From the NCBI GenBank assembly GCA_037953625.1, contig CM075656.1:81859001-81923000 (forward strand): a stretch of 64,000 nucleotides of DNA, written 5' to 3'. The position numbers and the translations under genes are program-made. Below are positions 25,216 through 37,472 of the stretch, in pieces (position 1 is the stretch's first letter; the number at the start of each line of letters is the position of its first letter). This stretch comes from Crotalaria pallida (Eukaryota; Streptophyta; Magnoliopsida; Fabales; Fabaceae). The notes beneath the pieces are model-generated. The model ran no database searches. It had not been told where the DNA came from and saw nothing but the letters and a program-made list of their open reading frames with translations.

Positions 25216-25679
25216 CTAATTTGAAATACGGTGACCTTTTATTCAGGTTACCAGGTAACCATTGAACACCGTTGGATTACGTTTTTGGTTGAGATCTACG
25301 ATCCTCAAGCAAAAGGACCACCGGTGGAGAAATACCACAAGGACCATTTGAAACGTTCACATGTGCTACTTACAAGTTACAAGCTTGCTATCATTGCATA
25401 TAGTGAGGTTAAAATGGACCCGTTAAAAGGCAACTTATCAACCTATTCAGATTGATTATCTACAACGACAAAAAAAAAAAAAATTAAAATATAGATATAA
25501 AATGTTTTTTTATGAGAAAAAAAAACCTACTAAATGTAAAGTGTTTCTGATTTTCAATACATTTTCAAATTACGAATAATCAACAATTTATTGTGGGGAC
25601 AAATAATCTACAATTGGTTAATTAGAATTTTATTCTTCCTTGTAACATCCAATAATAAAATAGTAATAATTACCAACAA
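25216..25679. other. Intergenic, possible exon-like fragment
   Basis: A plus-strand frame through about 25290-25455 (ending in ...KGNLSTYSD) is open but unrecognised. The rest is AT-rich. Confidence 0.25.
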
Positions 25680-25860
25680 AGCCCAGCACAGTTGGTAGAT
25701 AGCTGAGTTCCTTAAGCATGATGTCAGGGGTTCGATCCCTGTCGTGGGCATGGAAAAGACTCTGTTGATAGAGGCAAAACCCACTTCGGTGATCTCTATG
25801 CCTCGGAGGGGATTAATCTTCGACTATCGCCTGGGGATACCTTTGGTGTTAAAAAAAAAT
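25680..25860 (+). mobile_element. tRNA-derived SINE, best preserved copy
   Basis: The A-box region 'agttggtagatagctgag' and B box 'ggggttcgatccc' are close to consensus. The body 'cttcggtgatctctatgcct' and tail 'ggtgttaaaaaaaaataaaa' complete the unit of about 185 bp. It shares the family with 18541-18716, 46143-46320 and 62247-62445. Confidence 0.8.
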
Positions 25861-27256
25861 AAAATAGTAATAATTCGAAGCCTAAAAAAAATCGAAGCCT
25901 TAATAAAATAGTAATTGTCGGGAAACACGTGCAATATGAATGCTCCTTTTAACTACTATCCTATAATCTCCACAAAAAAAAGGCTTTCATTTGTAGTTAT
26001 AGCCCTTAATTATATTTCTTCAAAAAAAAGAAAAAATCTTTTTCCGTCACACCATAGCTGCCAAAATGTTTGTTCCTTCAAAAAAAGTTTTTTTTCCTTC
26101 TAGTTGAGGCTTTTGCTCCTTGTGCCAAAAATAGTAAAGCTTCTCCATAAATACAAGGACAAGAATAGTTGCTACAAATTTACAATGATTTATGATTATG
26201 ATTATGATGCAAACAAGATCCCTAACATGTCCAGGGTTTGGTTAAACAATGCCTTGCCATTAGCTTTAGGCTTCTTGTTTACTTACTTGTAACAATGCGT
26301 TCCACTTTGGTTCTGATGATCTATATTCTAACCCCAACCAAGCTTTTGAACTGTTAATAGCATGTTTGGTTAGAAATCTGAAAATCAATTATGCCCTCAA
26401 AATTATGTTAGAGTAAAAGCAATTATTAGTAGCGTTAGCATTTCAGAAATAATTTTGGGCTAACTAACCGCAAAATCAAACATACACTAAATCACTTCAA
26501 TTATGTATCTCGTTCCTCAATTGACCCTAATAGATAAATAAGGGATACTGTAGTATTTTTGTCCGAGTTATGTGTACCTCCATCTTTCTAGAAGTTATTA
26601 AATATTTAAAAAAAATGTTAATAAGTATATTAAGAAAATTGTTTAAAGAAGTAAAAAATTTATTTTGCATCGAAAATAATGAATTTAACATTACAAAAAC
26701 TTTTATATTTAATTTTCCAACATCAACTTCTTTTATATTCATGTCTTTAGAGCACTCGTGAGCAAAACCAAATATCTAAACTGTCATTTTAAATTTTTTT
26801 CTTCACCAAAACAATCAGTGCGAGTACACCACTGGAAGCTGATACATGGAGTAAAACAACGAACGTTATCCCAAAAACAAATAAAAATGAGAACAATTAT
26901 AAGAGACCGTAACGAGGGAGAAAACTAATGTATGCTTCCTTTCTTGTTCTATAAAATTCACCAATGAAAAAAATGATGAATCCCGCATGATCTACCATCA
27001 CAGCTTCATATCACAACTCACACATAGACCCCTCTTCAAGCGTGACCATAATATCATGACACTTGGAACACCATCTGAAAGCTAAACGTTACAATGAGAC
27101 ATACAATTATACCACGTGCAATAGTACAAATCAATGAGGAGTACCACACAACCAACCAAATGAAACATAGTACAAATCAATAACCAATTGAAATTTGAAA
27201 GCCAATGCCAGAACTAGAACTACCACGTGCAATCTTGAAATCATTCTGCAACATTT
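25861..27256. other. Intergenic, includes the presumed 3' UTR of the prolyl hydroxylase
   Basis: Only short unsupported frames. Right-hand sequence up to 27256 probably includes the 3' UTR of the minus-strand prolyl 4-hydroxylase. Confidence 0.4.
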
Positions 27257-30200
27257 CTAGCATGCCTTGCAACTCCTCATACAATAACCGGGAAGGCCAG
27301 GAGATCCAATCATATACTCGGGATTATTAGTGCATTCTCCAAGGGCAGCCCATTTCTCACAGCTTTCATGATGATCGGTGCAGTCCCCTCCAGCACCCAC
27401 CGTCTTATCGAACGAGTCGACGTGAATCCACTTTGTTGCTGACCATTTCTCGCCTTCGATTACAGGGCATCCTGCATGGAGACTGCTAGTGTCTGGGATA
27501 GCATTTGGGTGTAGGCTAAAGAAAAGAAGTGCATCCCCTCTTCGTGGTTTCACTATGAATTGCCACCCGGGTGAGGAAGGAAAGAGAGAAACAATTAAGA
27601 TAACAAAATTTGACTGGCAGTAAATGTAGAATGACGCAGTATATCGAAGAGAACCATTAAAGTAACTATTTGTTTAGTTGCCCACCTGCTATTCCTTTTT
27701 TGGCACACTCAGAAAGATCATCTCTTGATTCAGAACCTTTGTGATGCGGAGATTCCTGTGACCAGAATGAGCTCTTATTTAAGACCGGAGAAATTCGAGC
27801 GTAGATGTAAATTGTAATCTCGAATAAGACATATTGGCTCACTACATTGAATGAATCATGCTGATAGGTTCAGTTCCTAGAAGATTCTCCTCACTTTCTT
27901 GTCTCTCAAGTCTCAACCAAAGATGCTGTAGAATATGTCCTGGCTAGGCTTCAGCTATTAATCATTCTACAACTTATCTTTGTATTTAAATTTCTCGTTT
28001 GATTGTTAAACCTATAGATACTGTACAAGTATACGATTCAATTCAATAAAAAATCAGCTATTTATTGAATTGAACTGTATACATGTATGAAAATTAAACA
28101 AAAAGAGAGGATCATGGACCTATTCAGCATCTTTGGATGAGTTAGTTGAATTGTTGAGATGCTGGAGACTGGAGAGTGAGGGGAAACCATCTTCCCAGTA
28201 GGCACAAGAAAATTGAAGAATCAATTACTAAATAAGAATTCCGGCAGGACCCCAAGGCCATTTAAGGATATGCCAAGAATAATAAATTTGACAAAATTAT
28301 AACTTCAATGATCACCGATATGACATCTTTAATTCTATGGAAGTTCTGTAAATACTAGACAAACCTCTGCATTAGGGAACACTGTTTCACCACCTCTGGT
28401 CACATCACTGAGATACATAAGAACTGTGGCAACTCGGTGTCCGCCTCGGGCTATATTCACTTTATCAACAAAGTAATCATAATGTGGCTCATATTTCTGC
28501 CCGTGCTCATATCTTAATACTTGTATGTCTTCTCCGTTTTCTGACATTTAATAATAAAATACTGTAAGGGAACCGAATATTGCTTCCTTGTTCTTCTCTT
28601 TTTTTTTTTTGACTTTTTCTTTTTGAACCTCACCCTTTACTCTTTGGCCCCCACCGCCTGAAACAAGTCGGAAGATTCTTTCCGCTTGAAACAAGGCGGA
28701 AACAAAATAAAACATTTTTCGTCTTATGCAAGTCATATTATCTTCCGCATTTCTAAAGTCGTAAATAAAATAAAGTATTCCGCCTCTCATCAGGCGGAAA
28801 ACATTAAAAATTTGTTATAATACCAAAATTGCTCCTGCATTCATTCACATACAAAACAATAAAAAGAAGGGAGGTGAAGGGTTTACGGAGGGGCATTTCT
28901 GGGATTTCAACACTTTAATTGTTCCGCTTCTTAAAAGTCGGAAGTATTTCCGCTTTTAAATAGTCGGTAATTCTTCCGCCTTATGCAAATCGGTAGTAAT
29001 GGGTGGAGGCCAAAAAGTTTATCCGACTTGTTTCAGGCGGTAGGGGCCAATGAGTAAAGGGTGGGGTTCAAAAAGAAAAAGTCTTTTTTTCTTTTGTATA
29101 CAGGGGAAGGAACAGAAGCTGGAAATGTATTTTCATCATATCATACAGATAATTTTAATACTCCATATGAAGATAATTTTTTATGTACATGATTTTAGTT
29201 AGATAACTTCCTGATATGCAGAGTAAGAAAGAAATGAAAGTGGAAATTTGAAGGGCTATGATAGGCTTGCAGATTAAAGAGATAGAAATGTTCCCCCAAC
29301 AACTTCAATTTTTCTTAAATCTTCAGCTCTTATACCCAAAATTCGTACCACAGTTCAATCCTGTATTCATATGTGCATGAGCTATTCAACATACAAACAT
29401 TTTCATGTTAGTATAAAGCTCATTTCATTTTTATATGAAGTATAAGGCTAATTTCCTCTAATGCCTTTTAGTGCCCTTGTTTATCAAACTTCATTTTAAA
29501 TACAAAGACAGAAGCTACCAAAGCAGCAAATGATGAGCACAAAATACAGAGTATGATAAAACCACCTTCTCACTCATTTCGATGTTGCTGTTTCAGGCTA
29601 AAACAAATTGTTTGAGTTAATCCAATGAGAAGAAAAAGAAAAAAAACCAACAAATTGGTGATAACAAAAGATAATCATAACTGTCATCGACCAATCTACA
29701 AGAAAGTTAAAGCTATACAAATCAAAGCATTAGTTATCAGGAGGAAAAACATATAATAAGTTCCACAACTTACAACGATGCCATACATATTTCATCATAA
29801 TTTTACATACCTTTTGGAAGAAAGGTCCACGATGAAATCTTGTCCTCAATACCAGCAACTATGGGATCCTATACAATAACTAAAAAGAGTAAAAAAGGCT
29901 CATAAAAAGTATACTCAGCAGAGTTTTTTTGCATAAATTTAAAATAATAATTCCATCAAACAGCCAAACAAATAGAAAAATCCAGTATAGTATGTACATA
30001 ACCTGTGAAAAACCCCTACAAACTCGAATTGGAATACTCTTTCATGAAAATGTTATTTACAGCATTACTCTTTCAAACAAGGAGAAGACAAGAGCTTATG
30101 TTTAACATCACAATCAATTAAAGATAAAAAGTGACTTTCAAATCAAATAGAATTCCCCAGTACAAATTTTATGTACCTGTTAAATAAATGGAAAAGCAAA

Positions 30201-31609
30201 TAAAAAAGGTTTTGGTACAAAAAACGAGTCCTAGAAGCACGACGTTATACAGATTGTACACCATATGAATTCTTATGGACTTTTCTTTTCTCAAGCTACT
30301 GACAAGTTGTTCTCTCAACATAGGAATTGACTTACAATTTCAGTTGACTGATTTGGTGCAATTATTGATTACGAACCAAGGTGTGAATCTCAAAATGCAT
30401 CATGTGGACATTAAATAGACATTCCAGCTACTTATAGCCTTACATAGATACATCAAGTAACAATTGCTCCTGGAAGATCTATAGGCTTTCATACATAACA
30501 TATAACCTATAATTAAATCTCAATCCGTTTCATATATAGTGTGTTTTAGGCTATGTTTGGATTGGTGGTATTGGATGGGATGGAATGGAATGAAATAAAA
30601 TTAAACCAGGTTCCATTGTTTGGATTGTTCCAAGAGTGATGGAGTGGGATGGTACATGATGGGATGAAATCCATCCCATTCCATCCAAAACCCCTTATTT
30701 TTGTCCCCTCCAAATTGGAGTGTATCCAATGGAATGCAAATTTTTTCCCATTCCATCATAAAATATCCAAACAATGGAATACGAATTTTGTTCCACTCCA
30801 CCCTACTCCACTCCACCTTATCCCATTCCGCTCCATTTATCATTAGATATCCAAACATTAAGGTTATGCAAGGGTTTTAAGGAATGGTTAAATGATATAA
30901 GAATTTGTAGTATTTTGACTATAATACCCTTATGTAATCATTATTGAAAAGAGAGAAGGATATTAGAGGTGAAAAGGATGTTACGATAAATAAGGATATA
31001 ATTGGAAAAAACGGCATCAGAGGTAAACTCGTGAGTTTGGCCGAGTAGGTCTGAGTTTCCATGCGAGTTGACTCGATTTAACAACCATGGTTGTACAAGT
31101 ACTGTATTAGTAGAGTATATACTAATTTGAAGACTTAAACAGATCTATGTAATTGGAATGAATGAATGAATGAAGGATTATTAGGATACCTTGTTTTTGG
31201 GAATGAACATGCCAGAGCTAGTTCGAACTTGGCTCAACTTGCTCTCCCCGGACAAATTATCAGCGACCGCGGATCTCTTGAGCTCGGATCTCGCAATTGA
31301 GATCAAGTGATCGCATTCCAATTCGCTCAGGAATCCTTCGTAAACGAAAGCTCTGCAATGCAATGGCAGTAGTTAGTCAGTTATAGATAGCTGCAATTAA
31401 AGAATCAATGGATGAATGAACGAATAAATGACTTACCTTGGTTTCCATGAAACTTGTTTGACCTTGGAAGGATCGATGATAGCACTTGCTGAACCAGCGT
31501 AGGAAGCAAACACAACCACTTTATTGCGATCATTATGATGAGATTCGCAGATCAACATCAATACCATTAATGCCACTCTGTACCAAACCCTACCACCCAT
31601 CATCCACAT
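27257..31609 (-). CDS. P4H: Prolyl 4-hydroxylase with C-terminal ShKT domain
   Basis: A 2-oxoglutarate/Fe(II)-dependent hydroxylase of peptidyl proline, acting on hydroxyproline-rich cell wall glycoproteins in the ER/Golgi. Exons: 31609-31437, 31352-31190, 29868-29811, 28540-28365, 27755-27686, 27552-27257; 936 nt, 311 aa, phases consistent. The start chosen is the first ATG of the open frame (MWMMGGRVWYRV). A hydrophobic segment near residues 8-23 fits a type II membrane anchor. Iron ligands are H151 and D153 (PHYDYF) and H239 (LHAGCPV); K249 in GEKW should bind 2-oxoglutarate. Residues 271-311 hold a six-Cys ShKT module ending CMRSCKAC. The introns carry two transposons. All catalytic residues are present, so it should be active. 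Confidence 0.95.
28611..29083. mobile_element. MULE-type MITE with ~60-bp TIRs in an intron of P4H
   Basis: Bases 28611-28672 and 29022-29083 are inverted repeats of about 62 bp with only about three mismatches. They begin 'gactttttctttttgaacc' and include 'accgcctgaaacaagtcgga'. The flanks are T runs, so a 9-bp target duplication of T is possible but not distinctive. The interior is a series of short alternating 'ttccgc' and 'gtcggaa' words. No coding region. Confidence 0.85.
29084..29810. other. Remainder of the long P4H intron 3
   Basis: Intron sequence between the MITE and exon 3; nothing else recognised. Confidence 0.5.
30521..31015. mobile_element. Stowaway-like MITE split by a second insertion
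   Basis: The left piece (30521-30548, 'atccgtttcatatatagtgt') and right piece (30867-31015, with 'gtattttgactataatac') together match the family of 16572-16844. The right terminus is truncated. It lies in intron 2 of the prolyl hydroxylase. Confidence 0.65.
30549..30863. mobile_element. Tourist/Harbinger-like MITE nested in the Stowaway element
   Basis: It begins 'ggctatgtttggattggtgg' and ends 'gatatccaaacattaagg'. It is flanked by the trinucleotide TTA on each side (30546-30548 and 30864-30866), the target size and sequence of PIF/Harbinger elements. The interior is rich in 'ggatggaatgga' words and their reverse complements. The short open frames over it are by-products of these repeats. 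Confidence 0.7.
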
Positions 31610-32969
31610 TTCTATTTCTGCTTCTTTCTCTTTCGTTATTTCCCTTTTACTACTTTTTCCCAACTAACATTAACGTCTCCCTTTATACTTATCTTTTCTT
31701 ATTCAAACCTTGACATTATTTATTCTTTCTTTCTTTCTGTCATGCTCATACAGTACCAAATGATTCTTCCTGTTTTAAAATGAGTAATATTTGTCTATAA
31801 AATTAATCCACTTATATCATAGAAAAAAGTGATATGCGATACTAATTAATTAATCATCAGTAAGTGCACGTTTGGAGGGGCGTTTGCACGCCACAAACGC
31901 AGAAGCCTCCCTCTGAGAGCTTTTGCCGGGACGCTCGTTTGAGACCTCCCAACGCAGAAACAAACGAGTCCTAGGTCAAAGTATTGTTAGGTAACATATG
32001 TCAATTGCTTTTTTTTTTATGATGCAGATTGATTCACATGTTGCTTTAAACACTGTACTTTCTTGGTTGAAATAACTAAGATGAATAGTAAAATATGAAA
32101 TTAAATTAAAATAAAAGTGTTTATATCATTGCAAGTTTGCTACTAAAGTGGTCCGAATTATATGAATATCAACTGATATGAACCAAGTATGATAAATCAA
32201 ATTTAAAACATTACTTAAAGAGTAATCGAGTTTTTTTTAACTGGTACCGACATGTCATTCAATAAAAGTTGTCTTCCTTAGTAAGAAAAAAAAAAAGAGT
32301 TAATGAATATTAAAAGTAATTTAATTTTTTAATCTAATATAGCATAATTTGTGCTTACTTTCTTGGATTTTTAATTTATAAAAAAAAATAAAAAATAATA
32401 ATACTAGTGTTTTGATAAAGTATACACCATCGACCAAAAATGATTGGACTGCAAGAGAAGCTGCAGCTAAGCAGGGAAATGCAGTTCATCTGATTTGGAC
32501 ATAGAACATGTTCTACCTTAAATCATTAAAAATAACTCACTTAACAGGAATTGAACATTGTCAAGAACTTTTCTTGCATAGAACTGCTAATGTTACATAA
32601 GAAAGATTAAACAACTTGGTGAAATTGGCATGTCCAATTGATCAGGATTATTGAAGCTGTGTGGATAAGATGGAAAACATTAATCCCCATTTAAGACAAC
32701 CATCCAAAATTGTTAACTGGAGCTCACAAATTTCCACCCTAACTTCAACATTTTGGTTAAATGAAATTCTGTCAAACATGCACATCAGGTATTGCCTCAT
32801 TGTCTACAAACACATTACCCTCTTCAAAGTTTAAAGTTCAAAGCATGCTGTGGCCAGCTCTGGATTCCAATGTGGAATCAGTATTGTTCTGCAAATGAAA
32901 CTCCTAAACTTGTGTAGTTTCCGTGTATGAGAGAACTGGCATATGCCATGAATCACAAGGACATTATAT
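31610..32969. other. Region between P4H start and RLCK stop
   Basis: Holds the presumed P4H promoter and, near 32970, the RLCK 3' UTR. A GC-richer patch at 31868-31975 ('cgtttggaggggcgtttgca' and 'cccaacgcagaaacaaacga') looks like a small foldback. No gene recognised. Confidence 0.4.
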
Positions 32970-35937
32970 CTAGTTTTCAGTGCTTTCTTCTTTTATAGAA
33001 TTACTGGAGCTTAGAATAGTCGCCATGTATCGATCCCTCTCACTCAAGAACTTGGTTGAGTTGTACTCTTCTGCATCATTCAGTTCTACTGAGTATGTCC
33101 TTTGGAGTTTTGACTTCTGACCTTCCTTTATCATCTCCAAGGTTTCTTCTTCACCTCTTAGTATCTGTAATACCTGCATTACATCAACCACAAAACAATA
33201 AAATGCTCTTTATCAGTCGTCGGCATTGTGCGTAATAGAAAAACATGAGATCTAGAACAGAATGTGAAAATATAATTTTGATTTTTTATGATGACAACCT
33301 AATAATGTTACTGTTTCTCATTTTCAAATAATTCCATAAGGGGGGTTGAACAGATGAGAGGATCCTCCTTTCCTTGGTTCAAAGATGCTTAATTTGGACA
33401 AGCCAATATGTTCTAGCAATCTAGCTCAACATTACTGAAAAAAACTTCTCCAAATAAGAGTATATCATGTGTTATAAAAGGACATGCCTGGCTCATTTGC
33501 GGTCGATGAATTGAAGACTGGTCTATACACAGAGAAGCTGTTAAGATTACAAGTTTCATCTGCTCTTCATCATAATCATCTCCCAAAACTGGATCAACAA
33601 GCTCTTTAATGTTGTTTGCCACTAGCAAAGGTTTGGCCTGCAAAAATTATTTTTAATGGACTAGATAAGAATTGATTATTTTGGATATCAAGATGATAAG
33701 TAGACTGTTAGTATTAGTATATGGCTATATGCAATAGTAGACCTACCCACATAACCAGACTTTTCTGTGAGCTATCCAAAGCTTGTCTTCCTGTAATAAG
33801 CTCCAATAATAGCACACCATAAGCATACACATCAGTCTTTTCATCTACTATACCATGCATGAAGAATTCGGGAGGAAGGTAGCTGTTGTGACATGGAAAG
33901 TGATTGCAAAAAACTAAAAGGGTTAAATAATAGGTGAGTTAAAAATAAAAATTTAGAATTACTTAAAACATGGAATATTATTGAAGATGTTAAATTACAA
34001 ACCCGAAGGTGCCTTCAACTTTGGAGACAGTGTGGTGAGTCCATTGGTCAGGCAGCCACTTTGCAAGCCCAAAATCAGATATCTGGTGTAAGATTGAAGT
34101 TAGAATTGTGCAAAGAAACTTAATTAAAACAACTAAGACTTTGATATGATTTTGAACACAATAAATTCATAAACAAGATAATCATAAAATGAATGCTCCA
34201 TAATCACATTTTTGAGGCTTAAAAGGCACCTGAGGCTCAAAATCCTCTGAAAGCAGTATATTAGAAGCTTTTATATCTTTGTGAATAATCCTTCTTTGGC
34301 ATCCCTCATGCAGATAGCGGAGGCCCTCAGCAGTCCCCAAAGCAATATTATACCTTAGGCTCCAATTCAGTTTCTCTCTTGTTCCTGAAATCATATTAGG
34401 GAACAAACCAATTCATTTTATTTTTTTTTTTAAAGCAAAACTAGTTAGTATTCCATAAACTTTCAAAATCATCAAGGTTTCAAATTGCAGACGGCATCAC
34501 CGGTGCGAACGCAATATTAAAACCTAGATGTTCTTGAAATCACGCAATCACGACAGTAATCACAATTCAAAACCATGCATACCATAAAGTATGGATGATA
34601 GGCTGCCATGTGGAGATAATTGAAGGACAAGAAACATTCCACCTTCAACACCATATCCAATCAATCTAGCAATGTTTGGGTGGTCCACATGCACTATAAT
34701 GCCTAGCTCAGACAAGAAATCTGCAGTCATTTCTTCTTGGGATCCTCTTGTTAGCCTTTTAATGGCAACAAAGTTTCCATCTTCCAATTTTCCTAAGTAA
34801 ACCTCAGCATAGCCTCCCTCCCCAATCAAATTATCTTCATAAAATAAAAAATGAAAAAAATAGAGTAGCATCAGCCTAGCAAGCATGATATCAATATGTC
34901 CATGAAAAACAAGATGGGCCAATGGGGTTCGTCCATATTGATTTGGCAAAAGTTTGTAAGCAGGAAACAAGAGTATTATGTCATGTTTGGTTTGCACACT
35001 ACATTTTCTGTTTTCATTTTCTACTTCCGTTAATAATTGCAAACGTGCCAACATGTGGAAATAGAAAATATTTCCGCGAACCAAACAAGCCTTACTTTCA
35101 TCATTTCAATCTCCAAGTTTTAAAAACATAAAACAAAATGAAAGCAACACGTCATTTTTGTAATTATTAATAAACATATATCGACTAAAAATTGAAATCA
35201 GAGAATAATCAGGATTTCATACCATGGCTAAAGTGATTGGTTGCATCCTGAATCTCGGAGAGTGTGAAATTTTTCCAGGAAGATTTAAAGCAGCAAAACT
35301 CATTGTCCAAAGATGTCTTGAGAGCGGGAGAATTGAGAGAAGGAATCATGTCCTCCCTGATTCTTTTGCTCTTTCTCCTTGTTAGCTTTGGAACACCTTT
35401 AAGTGGATGAAAGGGATGAAATGGCATATGAGATCCTTTCTTCAATAGCCTAATGAAACCTTGACGCCACTGACTATTGTTGTTGCCTCTCAAATCTGGC
35501 TGACCCTCAGAATCAGAAGTGCTTGCCCTCGAAGAAGGGGTTCTAGATTCTTGACTTCTAGGACTAGAGACCTCAGATTGTTGTTCCCCCTCAGTATATT
35601 TCTTTTGAAAAAGTCCCTCCTCAATGTCTAAACCTTCCAAGTCTAATAATGTGTTATTCATTGCAGCATTAGTACAATACAATTAAACAAACCAATATCT
35701 TAAAAGAATCAAAAAAATCAAGCTCAACAACAAGTTTATAGAAGAAAAAGAAATAAGGAGGGAAATTATACCAATGGTTGAAAATGAATCAGAGAATCCA
35801 GTTCGTGGTCTTCTGCCTCTTAAAGCAGAGATGTGTTTTTTTGGTGGTTGTTTTTTTTCTGACTTGTGGTCATCATTGCTGCAAATATAATCTTCTTTGT
35901 CAGCAAACCACAGATAAGAGTCTGACACAATGGACAT
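32970..35937 (-). CDS. RBK-like: Receptor-like cytoplasmic kinase, class VI (ROP-binding kinase-like)
   Basis: A cytoplasmic Ser/Thr kinase. Coding exons: 35937-35772, 35642-35223, 34834-34583, 34384-34230, 34082-34003, 33882-33747, 33637-33488, 33173-32970; 1563 nt, 520 aa, phases consistent. The N-terminal ~180 residues are Ser/Arg/Lys-rich (SPRSQESRTPSSRAS, TRRKSKRIRED). The kinase has a Gly loop at GEGGYAEV, ATP lysine K221 (VAIK), H314-K315-D316 at the catalytic loop, D334FG, and LPPE where most kinases have APE. The tail with QRTYSVELNDAEEYNSTKFL is the RLCK VI signature, as in RBK1/RBK2. Intron 7 uses a GC donor (CAG/GCATGT). A 5' exon near 36735 reads out of frame with this start, so it is treated as leader. 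The exact partner is inferred. Confidence 0.93.
34862..34966 (-). pseudogene. Ankyrin-repeat-like fragment in an RLCK intron
   Basis: On the minus strand the intron reads NQYGRTPLAHLVFHGHIDI, close to the ankyrin core (GxTPLHLAxxxGHxxI). It ends right before kinase exon 3 but is not joined to it by consensus splice phase. It adjoins a small MITE-like foldback at 34978-35093. Probably a stray fragment, not part of the kinase. Confidence 0.45.
34978..35093. mobile_element. Short foldback MITE in an RLCK intron
   Basis: The left arm 'gtcatgtttggtttgcacac' is mirrored by the right arm 'ttccgcgaaccaaacaagcc' across about 115 bp, with an internal pair 'attttctgttttc' and 'gaaatagaaaat'. Confidence 0.5.
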
Positions 35938-37158
35938 GGCCTAAGAAGCTAAAAACAAATTCCAATAAACCATACATGATCACAAGGCAACAACAACCTA
36001 CAATAATAATGCAGGAACAAACAAACAATGTTGTGCAAAGACAAATATGTTAAAAAAAAAATATCTATGGAACATCAACATGTGGTTCAAAAGCTTGCAG
36101 TGCAAGAAATGAAAGAAGACAAGTGAAATGTTGCATGTGACATAAATAAGTGATAATGTTTAAAAAAAAAAAAAGGAAGAAAAAATTTATTTCCTTGTTT
36201 CTTTGAAGGCCATTGACACTTTAAATATAATATGATCAAGCAAACATTAAGTGGAGGGGAAAGGAATATAGCATGCAGTCACAAATTGGCAAAATAACAT
36301 GAATGAAATAACAAATTAAACCATAGTAATTACATTAGAATATAGTTTCATAATTCTCTCATTCGCATCATGTATCATGTATCGTGTATTGAATTCGTCC
36401 TATAGCATATCATATGTACCATGTTTACCATAAATAAAATCTTGCATTAATAAAAAAAGTACAAAATGATGAACTACGTACCGATACAATGAACAAAGCA
36501 ATTATGGTATTATCATCTGACTTTCTTTAAATTGAACCCGATAAACTGCTGTAATACTATGAATTAATTAAAACACAATACAATACTTTGCGTGAAATAA
36601 TGTAGCCATGATTCCATGACACCAATGAAGAAGAAAACAAATTAATTAAAAAACAAACCATGAATGCAAAATTAAAAGTTAGTTATGATTATACCTGGAG
36701 GAAGGTAATTGTTGTGGTCCTCCTTCATCGTTCATGGTAGCATGTTCTAGGTGCTAGATGGGTCTACCAGAACCCAATAAGGAAAGGATAGGAGGAATTA
36801 GAGAGGAGATTGAGAGAAATGATGAAAGTAGCGGTTGGCATGATTTTTCTGTGCCTAGCACCTTCCTTAGATAGATAGATAATATTAAAATTCACGTTGT
36901 TATTACCTTTACACCGTTTTTTTATGCCCAAAATACGGCTTTAGTTGGTTCCTCCTTCTTAATACAAATATTGAATTTCCTTCTCCCTTCATATAAAAGA
37001 CAATTAAAATATAATGTTAAATAAAAACACAAGTTGGTGCAAAAATAGTCATATTTAAGAAAATAAAGCTGTTTGGAAAAAGATGGGCTAATGAACTTTC
37101 ACGTAAGATGAGCAGCCTCTCCCTCATATTTTGGCACGTTGAGGTGGAGCCAACCAAA
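35938..37158. other. RLCK 5' leader, intron and upstream region
   Basis: An exon ending with a good donor ('cttcctccag/gtataat') lies at about 36735-36697 on the minus strand, and an acceptor at 35942-35941 precedes the RLCK start. Joined directly, an ATG at 36735 (MNDEGGPQQLPSS) would be out of frame with the kinase, so it may be an upstream ORF. The remainder is upstream sequence without a recognised element. Confidence 0.45.
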
Positions 37159-37329
37159 TACTAATTATAATGTTATTTGGACATTTACATATAACATTTA
37201 ATATTTAAGTCCAACATTTACAATTTTGAATAAAGATAAATTGAGGCATATCATTCTTTATCCAAAATAATAAGTGTTAGACTTAAATGTTAGACGTAAA
37301 TGTCCGAATAACATTATTGGTAATTATGA
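37159..37329. mobile_element. Palindromic MITE
   Basis: 'aatgttatttggacatttac' near the left is mirrored by 'gtaaatgtccgaataacatt' near the right, with 'taagtccaacattt' and 'gttagacttaaatgtt' further in. The whole unit of about 170 bp could form one hairpin. Confidence 0.65.
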
Positions 37330-37472
37330 AAAACATTCAAGGGGTTAGCTTCCAAACTCCCAACGCGTTGCATTTTCTCCACTCCTAAAACTCGCATGTT
37401 CTTGCTTAAGGAAATCACATACATACAATCTGAACCAACCATATATTGGTGATAGCAATTTCAATATTTGTT

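Noticed and set aside
25680..25745. Possible tRNA gene
   Set aside because: A and B boxes are present but the cloverleaf is not complete, and the sequence continues into a SINE body repeated elsewhere in the window.
30601..30858. Trp/Met/Glu-rich frames on both strands
   Set aside because: By-product of 'ggatggaatgga' repeats inside a Tourist-like MITE.
31486..31713. Plus-strand frame opposite the first exon of P4H
   Set aside because: Shadow of the real minus-strand exon and its leader.
36697..36735. Possible first coding exon of the RLCK (MNDEGGPQQLPSS)
   Set aside because: Joining it to the next exon by its good splice sites is out of frame with the kinase, so it is treated as leader or upstream ORF.
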